NCBI RefSeq assembly: GCF_029360665.1 | Contig: NZ_JARDUB010000001.1 | Coordinates: 248,001-312,000 of the forward strand | Reading direction: 5' to 3' | Source of the DNA: Eudoraea chungangensis | GTDB lineage: Bacteria; Bacteroidota; Bacteroidia; Flavobacteriales; Flavobacteriaceae | DNA: 64,000 bases | Shown: piece after piece, positions 1-7,762 of the stretch | How the letters are laid out: each line of letters begins with the position of its first letter | How positions within the stretch are numbered: the stretch's first letter is position 1 | The notes under the pieces: model-generated | What the model saw: the letters and a program-made list of their open reading frames with translations, nothing else | Told to the model about the DNA's origin: nothing | Databases searched by the model: none | Translations under genes and position numbers: made by a program

Positions 1-2175
1 AGAAAGCATGTTCCATACATTAAAAACCGAAGCTCCCAATACTTTTCGAACCCCAATTTCTTTAGTGCGCTGTTCCGCTACGAAAGAAGTTAAACCGAAT
101 AGTCCCAGACAACTAATTAGTATTGCAAGAGCAGTAAAAATACCCGACAAAGTACCTATGCGTTCTTCTGCACTGAATTTCTTACCGTATTCGTCATCTA
201 CAAAATCGTAGTGAAAAGGAAGACCAGGGAAATGCTCTTTAAAAACTCTTTCAATCACGGCTAAATTCTGACTTGCGCTCTGTTTTGGATTTAAGCGTAG
301 GTTATAATAACTGCCGTTACCATGTTTGTCGAACACATACATGCCTTGCTTTACACGTTCATAAGGACTTTGGGTAATCATATCTTCCACCACTCCAATT
401 ATTCTAAGTGGAGGATCCGGGTCTTCCTCAGAATCATCCTTTATTAAAACCCCAATAGGATTAGATAGTCCAAGGTATTTCACGGCAGTTTGGTTTATGA
501 GAACGGCATTTGAATCGGTTGCAAATTCTTTCGAAAAATCTCTTCCCTCAACTATTTTCAAGTTTAAGGATTTGGCGTATTCATGCGAAACCTCTGTCCA
601 TGCCAAGTCTTCTTGAAATCCTTCTGGCTTCCCTTCCCATGTAAAGCCATTTCGGTTAGACCAAATTCGTGTTGTGGGACTGCTGGATGTAGACATTTCA
701 ATTACCGCATTGGAGCCTAAGAATTCGCTTCGCATCAATTCATATTTACCAGTGAAATCCTGACTAAAAGTAGGTATCTGAATCAAGCCTTCCTTGTCAT
801 AACCTATGGGACGATTTTTAGCATGATTAATTTGTTGCATCACAATAACGGTTCCTATGATAAAAGCTACCGAGACGGTAAATTGTAAAACCACTAGAAT
901 CTTCCTGGGGAGGCCCTCGTACTTCCCTGCTTTAAAGGTTCCTTTTAAAACATCCACTGGACGAAATGATGATAAATAGAGGGCTGGGTAACTCCCTGCT
1001 ATCAAAGAGGTTATAAGTATAAAAAATATAGAGACAATCCAGAAAAGAACATTTTGCCATGGAAAGCTAATTTCCTTTCTGGAAAGTTCATTAAATCCGT
1101 CTAATGAAAGGAGAACGATAAAAATAGCAAGAAAAAAGGCAAAGCAGACCACAATAAAGGATTCGCTTAAAAATTGTTTAATCAACTGGTTTCTCTGTGA
1201 TCCAATACTCTTACGAATACCAACTTCCTTGGCTCTTTTTTCTGATCTTGCCGTACTTAGATTCATGAAATTAATACAGGCTAGTAGCAAAACAAAAAGG
1301 CCAATTATACCAAAAAGCCAGACATACTTTATTCTGCCTCCAACTTGTTTGCCTTTTTCAAAATTGCCCCTCAGATACCACTCTTCCATAGGGAATAAAA
1401 ATAGTTGAGGATTAAACTGGGCATTATCCTCGTCTAACTCTTTTTTTACATTTCGAATTTTATCGGTTACAGCCTGCATACTGGTGTTGTCTGCAATTTG
1501 TACAAACATTTGAAAAGAGTTATTTCCCCAAGAATTGATAGCTTCTTTTACCCATTCCTGTGTGGTGATGTACTTCTCCCATGGCATAAGAAATTCGGCA
1601 TCGTTAAAGGAATTATTTACGGGAATATCTTCATAAACTGCTGTGACTTGCATGTCGTATTGGTTATTAACTTCTATTACCTTTCCAATAGCCTCTTCCT
1701 CACCAAACAGGGCATTGGCTACAGATTCCGATAGCATTATAGAGTTAATTTCGCGCAAGCCATCTTTTTCGCCTTCTAAGATCTTTAGATCTAACATTTC
1801 CGGAGCTCCCCTCTGCATAAAATTTCCGGACTTGGAAATGCTCTTGTCACCATATTTTAAATACTGTGAATTATTCCATGAAGACATCACCAAATGTTCA
1901 AAATTGTCTAAATAATTGTCCCGGAAGGCAACTTCCAATGGTCGAGGGATAGCTGGGCCTGTGCCTATTTCGCCGTTAAAGGTCTGGGACTGGAATACCT
2001 GCGCAATCTTGCTTTTATTGGTATAATAATCATTAAAACTTATTTCATCTTCGATCCACAGGGCAATAATAAGAGTCACAGCAATTCCAAGTGCAAGTCC
2101 GCCTATATTGATAATCGAATAAGCTTTGTTCTTTTTTAGATTCCTCCAGGCAATGGTTAGATAGTTTTTAAGCAT
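1..2175 (-). CDS. MacB/FtsX-family ABC transporter permease (C-terminus beyond window)
   Basis: Reading leftward from ATG at 2175, an open frame runs without a stop to position 1 (725 codons), so the C-terminus is missing. It begins MLKNYLTIAWRNLKKNKAYS, the usual start of Bacteroidota MacB-type permeases. A membrane segment follows, then a long periplasmic MacB_PCD-like domain, a cluster of membrane segments near codons 280-400 with the FtsX-type motif RAKEVGIRKSIGS, and a second periplasmic domain. The duplicated motif RTKEIGVRKVLGAS lies near the window edge. Known family role: exporters or mechanotransmission systems driven by a LolD-like ATPase; substrate not predictable. The ATPase gene lies 129 bp upstream in the same direction, so the two probably form one transporter. 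Confidence 0.9.
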   Translation of the reverse strand, partial: MLKNYLTIAWRNLKKNKAYSIINIGGLALGIAVTLIIALWIEDEISFNDYYTNKSKIAQVFQSQTFNGEIGTGPAIPRPLEVAFRDNYLDNFEHLVMSSWNNSQYLKYGDKSISKSGNFMQRGAPEMLDLKILEGEKDGLREINSIMLSESVANALFGEEEAIGKVIEVNNQYDMQVTAVYEDIPVNNSFNDAEFLMPWEKYITTQEWVKEAINSWGNNSFQMFVQIADNTSMQAVTDKIRNVKKELDEDNAQFNPQLFLFPMEEWYLRGNFEKGKQVGGRIKYVWLFGIIGLFVLLLACINFMNLSTARSEKRAKEVGIRKSIGSQRNQLIKQFLSESFIVVCFAFFLAIFIVLLSLDGFNELSRKEISFPWQNVLFWIVSIFFILITSLIAGSYPALYLSSFRPVDVLKGTFKAGKYEGLPRKILVVLQFTVSVAFIIGTVIVMQQINHAKNRPIGYDKEGLIQIPTFSQDFTGKYELMRSEFLGSNAVIEMSTSSSPTTRIWSNRNGFTWEGKPEGFQEDLAWTEVSHEYAKSLNLKIVEGRDFSKEFATDSNAVLINQTAVKYLGLSNPIGVLIKDDSEEDPDPPLRIIGVVEDMITQSPYERVKQGMYVFDKHGNGSYYNLRLNPKQSASQNLAVIERVFKEHFPGLPFHYDFVDDEYGKKFSAEERIGTLSGIFTALAILISCLGLFGLTSFVAEQRTKEIGVRKVLGASVFNVWNMLS

Positions 2176-2304
2176 GTGATTCGTTTTTTATTGATGATTG
2201 ATAATAATTCTAGTACTGTTGGAAATTATAGGATTGACTTCAATTTAAGGATTATTTTATGGGCAGAAAAGCTACACAATCCTTTATCTCTTCATAAGAA
2301 ATAC

Positions 2305-2997
2305 CTAACTCATTGCTCTTAATTTATTACTACTATCGGAAACAATTTGACCATCGAATAAGTTAACAATATTATGTGCATAATAGGAATCTCTTTCGGA
2401 ATGTGTAACCATTATAATAGTTGTTCCTTCCTGGTTCATTTCGGTTAACAGATTCATTACTTCGATGCCATTTTTAGAATCCAAATTTCCAGTGGGTTCA
2501 TCGGCCAGAATCAGTTTTGGTTTTGTTACCAAAGCTCTGGCTATGGCTACACGTTGCTGTTGTCCCCCTGACAATTGGTGTGGATAATGCTTCTTACGAT
2601 GTGATATTTTCATTCGGTCCAGGACTTGGATAACTTTTTCCTTCCGCTGGGCAAGACCCATTTTTAAATAGATTAAGGGTAATTCAACATTTTCAAAAAC
2701 GGTTAATTCATCAATTAAGTTGAAACTTTGAAATACAAAGCCAAGATTACCTTTTCGCATTGCAGTTCGTTGTCGCTCTTTAAGTCCACCTACTTCTATA
2801 CCAGAGAAATTATAACTTCCCTGCGTAGGGCTGTCTAACATCCCGATTATATTTAGTAAGGTAGACTTGCCACAGCCGGAAGGCCCCATTATGGCTGTGA
2901 AGCCACCCTCTTCTACTTTTAGATTTAGTTTTTGTAATGCCAGGGTCTCTACCTCGTCGGTTTTATAACTCTTCCCAAGGTCCTTTATCTCTATCAT
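2305..2997 (-). CDS. ABC transporter ATP-binding protein, MacB/LolD type
   Basis: A 230-residue nucleotide-binding domain with no membrane segment. Visible motifs are Walker A GPSGCGKST (about residues 39-47), the Q-loop near FVFQSFNLIDELTVFENVELP, the signature LSGGQQQRVAIARAL, Walker B LILADEPTGNLDS and the switch histidine in MVTHSE. This set matches the LolD/MacB group that powers periplasm-facing lipoprotein or peptide exporters. It is upstream of and co-directional with the FtsX-type permease, the standard order for Bacteroidota efflux operons. No outer-membrane partner or adaptor is visible in the window, though one could lie beyond the left edge. Confidence 0.93.
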   Translation of the reverse strand: MIEIKDLGKSYKTDEVETLALQKLNLKVEEGGFTAIMGPSGCGKSTLLNIIGMLDSPTQGSYNFSGIEVGGLKERQRTAMRKGNLGFVFQSFNLIDELTVFENVELPLIYLKMGLAQRKEKVIQVLDRMKISHRKKHYPHQLSGGQQQRVAIARALVTKPKLILADEPTGNLDSKNGIEVMNLLTEMNQEGTTIIMVTHSERDSYYAHNIVNLFDGQIVSDSSNKLRAMS

Positions 2998-3303
2998 ATT
3001 TAGGCGGTTTTTGGTTCATTTCATTTTAAAGACAGGAGAATTATAAAATAGTGACAGTTTTGCTAAATTTTTTTTAGAATCCTTTCTTTAGAATGCGGAA
3101 GAATCCTTGCCTCAAGAAATATGGAACCTTTGCTGAGTACAGGAAGGATTCTTTGGTATAAATAGAAACTAACAAAAAGTTCTTTGCTGGGACTGTTACT
3201 ATCCAATACTTTAGAGAAATTATGTGAGATGTGTCTTATAGAAGTTAGTTGGCCGTTTTATGCCATAATTATTAATCTGTATATTTAGCTCTAAACCAAT
3301 ATT
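2998..3303. other. 306-bp divergent intergenic region with GAATCCTT repeats
   Basis: No gene found on either strand. It separates the leftward ABC transporter operon from the rightward small secreted protein gene. It contains AGAATCCTT at 3076-3084, AAGAATCCTT at 3099-3108 and the exact inverse AAGGATTCTT at 3144-3153, so the latter two could form a 10-bp stem around a 35-nt loop. No consensus TAnnTTTG promoter with a matching TTG was found in either direction; TATATTTA at 3280-3287 is the nearest for the rightward gene but its upstream TTG is too far away. Confidence 0.5.
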
Positions 3304-3711
3304 ATGAAAAAGCTTACAACTATTATTCTGGTCTTTGTGGCAATTTCGTTTCAGGCAATAGCGCAAGACGAAGAAAGAACAAATCTATTAGATGGAACTT
3401 CTATGGACTATACCTATGAAAATGGAGGTGGGGTTCATGCTGATTTTGTTAATGGAAATTTTAATTATAAATGGACCGCCGGACCAAACGAGGGAGTTGA
3501 AGGCTCGGAAGATTATATGTCGAAAAAAATAGGAGACAAATTGTACATGATCGGTTTTATGGTCGAGGCGAATAAATCCTATGTTACTATTGTATTTAAC
3601 TTTAAGAAGAAGGTATTTTCAACTTCAGCCATACTCTCTCCAGGTACGGACAAGGAAATGATTCTGTTTGAAGGAGGGATTATAAAGCAAGTAGTACTAA
3701 AAGAACAATAA
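3304..3711 (+). CDS. Small secreted protein, unknown function (MoaF-like pattern)
   Basis: A 135-residue protein with a clear Sec signal peptide (MKKLTTIILVFVAISFQAIA, cleavage likely after AIA before QDEE). The mature part of about 115 residues is predicted soluble, rich in Gly, Tyr and alternating beta-strand-like segments (VHADFVNGNFNYKWTAGPNEG). The spacing of Y-x-Y, G-N-F and W-x-x-GPNEG is reminiscent of the small lipocalin-like MoaF/phenolic-acid-decarboxylase fold, but I cannot confirm this. Likely periplasmic. It stands alone between divergent and convergent neighbours, so context gives no role. Confidence 0.75.
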   Translation: MKKLTTIILVFVAISFQAIAQDEERTNLLDGTSMDYTYENGGGVHADFVNGNFNYKWTAGPNEGVEGSEDYMSKKIGDKLYMIGFMVEANKSYVTIVFNFKKKVFSTSAILSPGTDKEMILFEGGIIKQVVLKEQ

Positions 3712-3870
3712 CCCGGTAATCATTTCTAATTTAACTTTTAATGACTAAAAGCTTGGATACCTCAATTGATTTATTATAGAAATCAAGTCTTATCTGAAAA
3801 CTCTTTCAAGGGTTAAAATGGCCGAAAGAATAGAAAAGCTGAATGAGAAATTCTAGAATATCCAATCGAC

Positions 3871-3900
3871 CAAAAAAACCCTGCTTTTGCAGGGTTTAAT
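3871..3900 (-). terminator. Rho-independent terminator for the cyclase/oxidase/methyltransferase operon
   Basis: AAACCCTGC at 3876-3884 pairs exactly with GCAGGGTTT at 3889-3897 around a TTTT loop. On the minus strand the stem is followed by a run of T (the A run at 3872-3878), which places it as the terminator of the leftward operon ending at 3943. It may also act for the rightward gene ending at 3711, although its T run on that side is short. Confidence 0.75.
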
Positions 3901-3942
3901 ACTGAGAAATGACCTAAGCTATTTTAGCAACTTTAATCATAA

Positions 3943-4734
3943 CTAAGCTATTTTTACGGCCATTAAAGAAATACTTTTAATCCCATATTGCTTGCTGGCT
4001 CCCTGGGCGTTACTAGAGATAAACGCATATGGATTTTCTTTAACTTCCATAATTTTTAAGCCGGCTTCTTCAATAAGTTCTTTGTAGTCTTCTACCTGCA
4101 TGGCGCCGCCGATACAGGCCGCCCAGAGCGTTGCATTACAACTAATGGAAGCTGGTAATTTTGCCTCGGTAACAATATCTGATAATACAAGTCTTCCTCC
4201 TTCTTTTAAAACTCTTGCGGCTTCCTTAAATACCCGCTTCTTATCGCTAGATAGATTAATGACCCCATTACTAATAACCACATCTATACAATTAGATACT
4301 ACAGGTACTTCCTCTATATATCCTTTTCGAAATACTAGCTGTTTAAAACCTGCATCCTTTCCAAGTTTTACTGATTTCTGCAACTGCTCCTCGGTCATAT
4401 CTATCCCAATAACCTCCCCTGAGGGTCCTACTTGATTTGCAGCAAAAAAGACGTCCATACCAGACCCACTACCCAAATCTACAACTACCTCTCCTTTGTT
4501 TAAATTGGCAAAATCAAAATAATAACCTACTCCGGCAAAAGATTCTATGGCCTCTTTGGGAATTAAATCTAATTCCTTGCTCGGATAACCCAAGCTTTCT
4601 GCCAGCTCTCTTCCCATTTCAAAATGGTATGTTACTTCTGGTTGTAACGCTACTTTTTTATACATGTCTTTTACCCTTCTCTCCAGATCTATTGGATCTA
4701 CGGCCATCGCTTCTTGAATATCCCTTGTCTTCAT
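3943..4734 (-). CDS. SAM-dependent methyltransferase, ArsM-like
   Basis: A 263-residue class I methyltransferase: SAM loop VVVDLGSGSGMD (about residues 85-96), acidic VIGIDMT, then ISNGVINLSSDKKRVFKEAARVLKEGGRLVLSDIV and WAACIGGAM. The overall pattern is that of arsenite S-adenosylmethionine methyltransferases and their relatives. In typical ArsM the ISN motif continues with Cys; here it is Gly, although Cys remains in the SCNATLWAACIGG stretch, so arsenic as substrate is uncertain. Last gene of a three-gene leftward operon (28 bp after the oxidase) and followed by a strong terminator. Alternative: a small-molecule C/O/S-methyltransferase acting with the adjacent flavin oxidase. Confidence 0.75.
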   Translation of the reverse strand: MKTRDIQEAMAVDPIDLERRVKDMYKKVALQPEVTYHFEMGRELAESLGYPSKELDLIPKEAIESFAGVGYYFDFANLNKGEVVVDLGSGSGMDVFFAANQVGPSGEVIGIDMTEEQLQKSVKLGKDAGFKQLVFRKGYIEEVPVVSNCIDVVISNGVINLSSDKKRVFKEAARVLKEGGRLVLSDIVTEAKLPASISCNATLWAACIGGAMQVEDYKELIEEAGLKIMEVKENPYAFISSNAQGASKQYGIKSISLMAVKIA

Positions 4735-4761
4735 TTTTGTTCTTTTTGGATTAGACGTTAT

Positions 4762-6159
4762 CTAATTTTTGGGTTCTATATTCTGGTTTACTCTAAATAG
4801 ATTCTCTGGATCATACTGTTTTTTAATACGAGACAAACGGTCGTAGTTGTGTTTATAACTGGCCTTAATCCGTTCCTGACCTTCATCCATAATAAAGTTT
4901 AAATATGCCCCTCCTGTAGAATAAGGATGCAGTGCTTCCCAATAGTCTTTGCACCAATCGGTAATCTTATCTGCATTGGCAGGGTCGGGATCTACCCCAA
5001 CAATAACGCCGGCATATTTAGCATCTCTATGTGCCCAAGGAGTTTCCTCTTTCCCGATCCGGGCGGCTGCACCACTTATTGGGTATAAGTGCATTTGTGA
5101 AAGTGGTGTCGGTATTTTTGAGCCAAATTCCAGGTGCTTTGCTCTTACTTCCGGCCCCAGAGCATCAAAATAATCGGCCCTCCAATACCATTGTAATCCC
5201 GGAGGTAACATCCCATCAAACATGGTCTGTATAGATGGGTAAGGCATTTCACCTACATGATGAAAAACAGGTTCCATGTCCATTACTGGTTTAAAAACCT
5301 CTGTCTGTTTTGCAGGATCTCCGAGATAAGACCAGACAATTCCACAGAACATTTTATTGTGTAACTCTTCCGGAAATGGTGGCCCTGGAATAACCATGGT
5401 AGCTATAAACCCATTCAACTCATCAGGCGCGTTGTTTAAGAAATCATGGTACCATTCCATAACTTCTTCGATTCTTTCAATGGGCCATAAGCTTGGTCCT
5501 CCAATAATATTTTTGACCGGATGCGCCTGAAACTTAAAGGAAGTAACAATTCCAAAATTTCCGCCACCACCTCTAATTGCCCAAAATAAATCTGAATTCT
5601 GCTTTTCATTTACGGTTACAAAAGAACCATCGGCCAATACCATATCTGCTTCCAATAAATTATCAATGGTAAGACCATACATTCTGGATAAGTATCCTAC
5701 ACCACCTCCCAGGGTAAGTCCGCCTACCCCCGTAGAAGAGATTATCCCCGCCGGGACGGCAAGTCCAAAGGCATGGGTTGCGTGGTCTACTTCTCCCCAT
5801 AGATTTCCACCTCCTACTCTAACGGAACTGTCATTGGTATCTACCTGAACGAATTTTAGTCCCGACAAGTCTATAACCATACCCTCATCACAAAGCCCTA
5901 GGCCGCCACCATTGTGGCCTCCACCTCTTACTGCAATTAAAAGATTGTTCTCCCGTCCAAAGTTAACGGCGTACATAACATCTGCTACATCTGCACACAT
6001 CACCAGCATTCCGGGATGTTTATCAATCATTGCGTTGTAGATTTTTCTACTTTCGTCATAGGTAGTATCCTGAGGAAGTATTAGTTCTCCCCTGATTTGA
6101 TTTTTAAAAGCCTCTACCAAAGAATTATCCAATTCTTTTACTTTTTGTTTTGTTTTCAT
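4762..6159 (-). CDS. FAD-linked oxidase with berberine-bridge C-terminal domain
   Basis: A 465-residue PCMH-type FAD oxidoreductase. The flavin-linking histidine is visible in AVRGGGHNGGG (His82), followed by GVGGLTLGGGVGYLSRMYG. The C-terminal BBE domain ends LSRIKKQYDPENLFRVNQNI. In bicovalent family members a Cys sits just before the GVGG stretch; here it reads AGIISSTGVGG without Cys, so I expect single, His-only flavinylation. No signal peptide, so it is probably cytoplasmic. Family members oxidise alcohols, sugars or heterocycles using O2. It lies between the ferredoxin-cyclase-globin gene (37 bp) and the methyltransferase (28 bp), suggesting one pathway; its substrate cannot be read from the sequence. 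Confidence 0.88.
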   Translation of the reverse strand: MKTKQKVKELDNSLVEAFKNQIRGELILPQDTTYDESRKIYNAMIDKHPGMLVMCADVADVMYAVNFGRENNLLIAVRGGGHNGGGLGLCDEGMVIDLSGLKFVQVDTNDSSVRVGGGNLWGEVDHATHAFGLAVPAGIISSTGVGGLTLGGGVGYLSRMYGLTIDNLLEADMVLADGSFVTVNEKQNSDLFWAIRGGGGNFGIVTSFKFQAHPVKNIIGGPSLWPIERIEEVMEWYHDFLNNAPDELNGFIATMVIPGPPFPEELHNKMFCGIVWSYLGDPAKQTEVFKPVMDMEPVFHHVGEMPYPSIQTMFDGMLPPGLQWYWRADYFDALGPEVRAKHLEFGSKIPTPLSQMHLYPISGAAARIGKEETPWAHRDAKYAGVIVGVDPDPANADKITDWCKDYWEALHPYSTGGAYLNFIMDEGQERIKASYKHNYDRLSRIKKQYDPENLFRVNQNIEPKN

Positions 6160-6196
6160 ACTTGTGTTTATTAATTAGTTATTTGTCTCCTATAGA

Positions 6197-7516
6197 TTAT
6201 GCATAGGCATTTTCTTTCATTGTATCTATAACAAAGTCGAGTGCAGTATTCCACGCGTCAATGGTTCTTTCAGTTTTATTATTTTCCAAAACTTCACTTA
6301 TGGTCTCCAGCATCGCCTGTTTTACAATTGGGTAGTATGCTGCCTTAACACCATACTGCACGTGGCTTTTACCCAATTTAGCCAGCCCACGTTTTAGATG
6401 TTCCGGTCTGGAAAGAGAGTACACAATCCCACCCAACATATGGGTAAGAAGTCTCCCCTGATCGGTCATATTCTTCCTAAACAAGGCTCTAACAAAAGGG
6501 GCCTGTTCAAAGACTTTTTCATAAAAGATTTTGGCAAACTCTTCTTCGTCCTTTAGCATTACATTCATAGAAGATTGCAATTCTAATTGTAGATCCATAT
6601 TTTTAAAACCCACAAGCTCATACAAATGCATAGGATCCTCTTTGCCTGCCAGTTTGTTGCTAAATTCTTGGCCAAGGACCAGTATATCTTGGTCTAAATT
6701 TTCGTAGACCGTGTCAGAAATTAAGATATTAGTATCGGTAGTTTTCGTTTCATTTTGAATTCTACTAGCCACATTAACGGGGTCTCCGATAACAGAAAAC
6801 TGTTTGTGCGTAGGGTGGCCAAGATGACCAATATAGGCCGTTCCAAAATTTATTCCGATACCAGATTTGAGCTTTATTTCGATATCCTTTAAATCCGTTC
6901 GATTTAATGTATCCAGGGCATATTGCATTCCCAAACCTGCACGGATTGCATCTTCACAATTCTTTTGAGCCGTTCCGCCAGTAGTCCCAAATACACCAAT
7001 TATTTCATCTCCAACATACTGGTATATAATACCATTGTTCATTAGAATTGGCTCCCCTAAGGCTGTATAAAATTTATTGAGCATATAGGCTATGTCAAAA
7101 TTGAGGTTTTGGGAAGCAATCTTGGTAAAGTTTCTGAGGTCACAGAATAGAATGGCAATTGGTCTTTCTTCAGCATGGCCATTAGGCACCAATTCTTTTT
7201 GTAGATTATTTACCTCCCCACTAGACCATATTAAGCGCTGTATGGTAACATCTCCTTTGGGACGTGCCTGACAAGCAAGACGGATAGAAGGATCCCATTT
7301 TCTTGCATGGCAACTGGCATTCTCGAAAGATGTTTTAGGGCTTAAATTTTGTATTCCATCCAAGACCCTAACTCTGCAAGTTGTACAGAGACCTCCTCCG
7401 CCACATTCATGTAAATGTGGTATTCCGTTTTCTTGAGATATGTCTAATAGTGATTGGGAGTTTGTAGTAGACTCCACTCGTCTGTTTATTGCTGAGTATG
7501 TTATCTTGTTTCCCAT
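6197..7516 (-). CDS. 2Fe-2S ferredoxin - class III nucleotidyl cyclase - globin fusion protein
   Basis: A 439-residue, three-domain cytoplasmic protein. Residues 1-95: ferredoxin with Cys38, Cys44, Cys47 and Cys82 (C-x5-C-x2-C-x34-C), enough for a 2Fe-2S cluster. Residues about 115-300: class III cyclase with metal ligands Asp126 (LFCDLRNFT) and Asp170 (YVGDEII), and transition-state Asn248/Arg252 (GDPVNVASRI). The usual adenine-selecting Lys is Gln166 and the partner Asp/Thr position is Ser241, so the nucleotide made is uncertain. Residues about 312-435: globin of the flavohaemoglobin type with proximal His385 in LGKSHVQYGV. First gene of its operon, with a TATCTTTG promoter 44 nt upstream. 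It likely couples oxygen, NO or redox state to a cyclic nucleotide (inference). Confidence 0.88.
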   Translation of the reverse strand: MGNKITYSAINRRVESTTNSQSLLDISQENGIPHLHECGGGGLCTTCRVRVLDGIQNLSPKTSFENASCHARKWDPSIRLACQARPKGDVTIQRLIWSSGEVNNLQKELVPNGHAEERPIAILFCDLRNFTKIASQNLNFDIAYMLNKFYTALGEPILMNNGIIYQYVGDEIIGVFGTTGGTAQKNCEDAIRAGLGMQYALDTLNRTDLKDIEIKLKSGIGINFGTAYIGHLGHPTHKQFSVIGDPVNVASRIQNETKTTDTNILISDTVYENLDQDILVLGQEFSNKLAGKEDPMHLYELVGFKNMDLQLELQSSMNVMLKDEEEFAKIFYEKVFEQAPFVRALFRKNMTDQGRLLTHMLGGIVYSLSRPEHLKRGLAKLGKSHVQYGVKAAYYPIVKQAMLETISEVLENNKTERTIDAWNTALDFVIDTMKENAYA

Positions 7517-7559
7517 AAGTAAAGAAATGAGTTAGTCTAATTGTCTTATTAATCTTGGT

Positions 7560-7567
7560 CAAAGATA
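7560..7567 (-). promoter_or_regulatory. Predicted -7 element for the cyclase operon
   Basis: On the minus strand this reads TATCTTTG, an exact match to the Bacteroidota TAnnTTTG element, 44 nt before the cyclase start codon. The -33 region is weak: TTA in place of TTG, about 20 nt upstream, which would fit an activated promoter. The palindrome at 7638-7655 is about 70 nt further upstream. Confidence 0.5.
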
Positions 7568-7637
7568 AATTTGATGCTCCGCCCATTTAACACCCTATTC
7601 TATGATTTTTAAAAATCCATCAACTGTACTAGAAGAC

Positions 7638-7655
7638 ATCACACAATTGTGTGAT
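7638..7655. promoter_or_regulatory. Exact 18-bp palindrome between divergent operons (candidate operator)
   Basis: ATCACACAATTGTGTGAT is fully self-complementary over 18 bp. It sits 24 bp upstream of the TTG element of the histidine kinase promoter, and on the far side upstream of the cyclase operon promoter. It has the half-sites TCACA and TGTGA in the order opposite to the E. coli CRP site. Position suggests a dimeric regulator controlling one or both operons. The NarL-type response regulator encoded at 9655 is the nearest candidate, and a Crp/Fnr-family protein is an alternative (both inferred). Confidence 0.6.
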
Positions 7656-7678
7656 ACTGATAATCATAGTTTTAGGTG

Positions 7679-7708
7679 TTGTATGGAATTAGGAATTCAA
7701 TAACTTTG
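7679..7708 (+). promoter_or_regulatory. Consensus Bacteroidota promoter for the two-component operon
   Basis: TTG at 7679-7681 and TAACTTTG at 7701-7708 with 19 nt between them: exact matches to both elements of the Bacteroidota consensus. Transcription would start near 7714, which rules out the upstream in-frame start at 7676 and supports ATG 7763 for the histidine kinase. Confidence 0.75.
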
Positions 7709-7762
7709 GTTTTGAGAAATCTTATCTTCTGTGCTATCTCAGAAATTCAAAAAAGTATTACT

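Noticed and set aside
3000-3080. Sigma-54 promoter before the ABC exporter
   Set aside because: No GG/GC pair at the required spacing; CTGTCAC with an AT stretch is not a match.
3280-3287. Promoter TATATTTA for the small secreted protein
   Set aside because: Last base of the element does not fit and the only upstream TTG is 28 nt away.
4100-5848. Rightward open frames of 60-111 codons across the methyltransferase and oxidase genes
   Set aside because: They are antisense shadows of well-supported genes, without recognisable motifs or starts.
7638-7655. CRP-type binding site
   Set aside because: The half-sites are in the reverse order (TCACA-N6-TGTGA), so it does not match the CRP consensus; kept only as an unassigned operator.
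7676-7762. N-terminal extension of the histidine kinase from a start at 7676
   Set aside because: It lies upstream of or inside the consensus promoter (7679-7708) and would bury the signal peptide.
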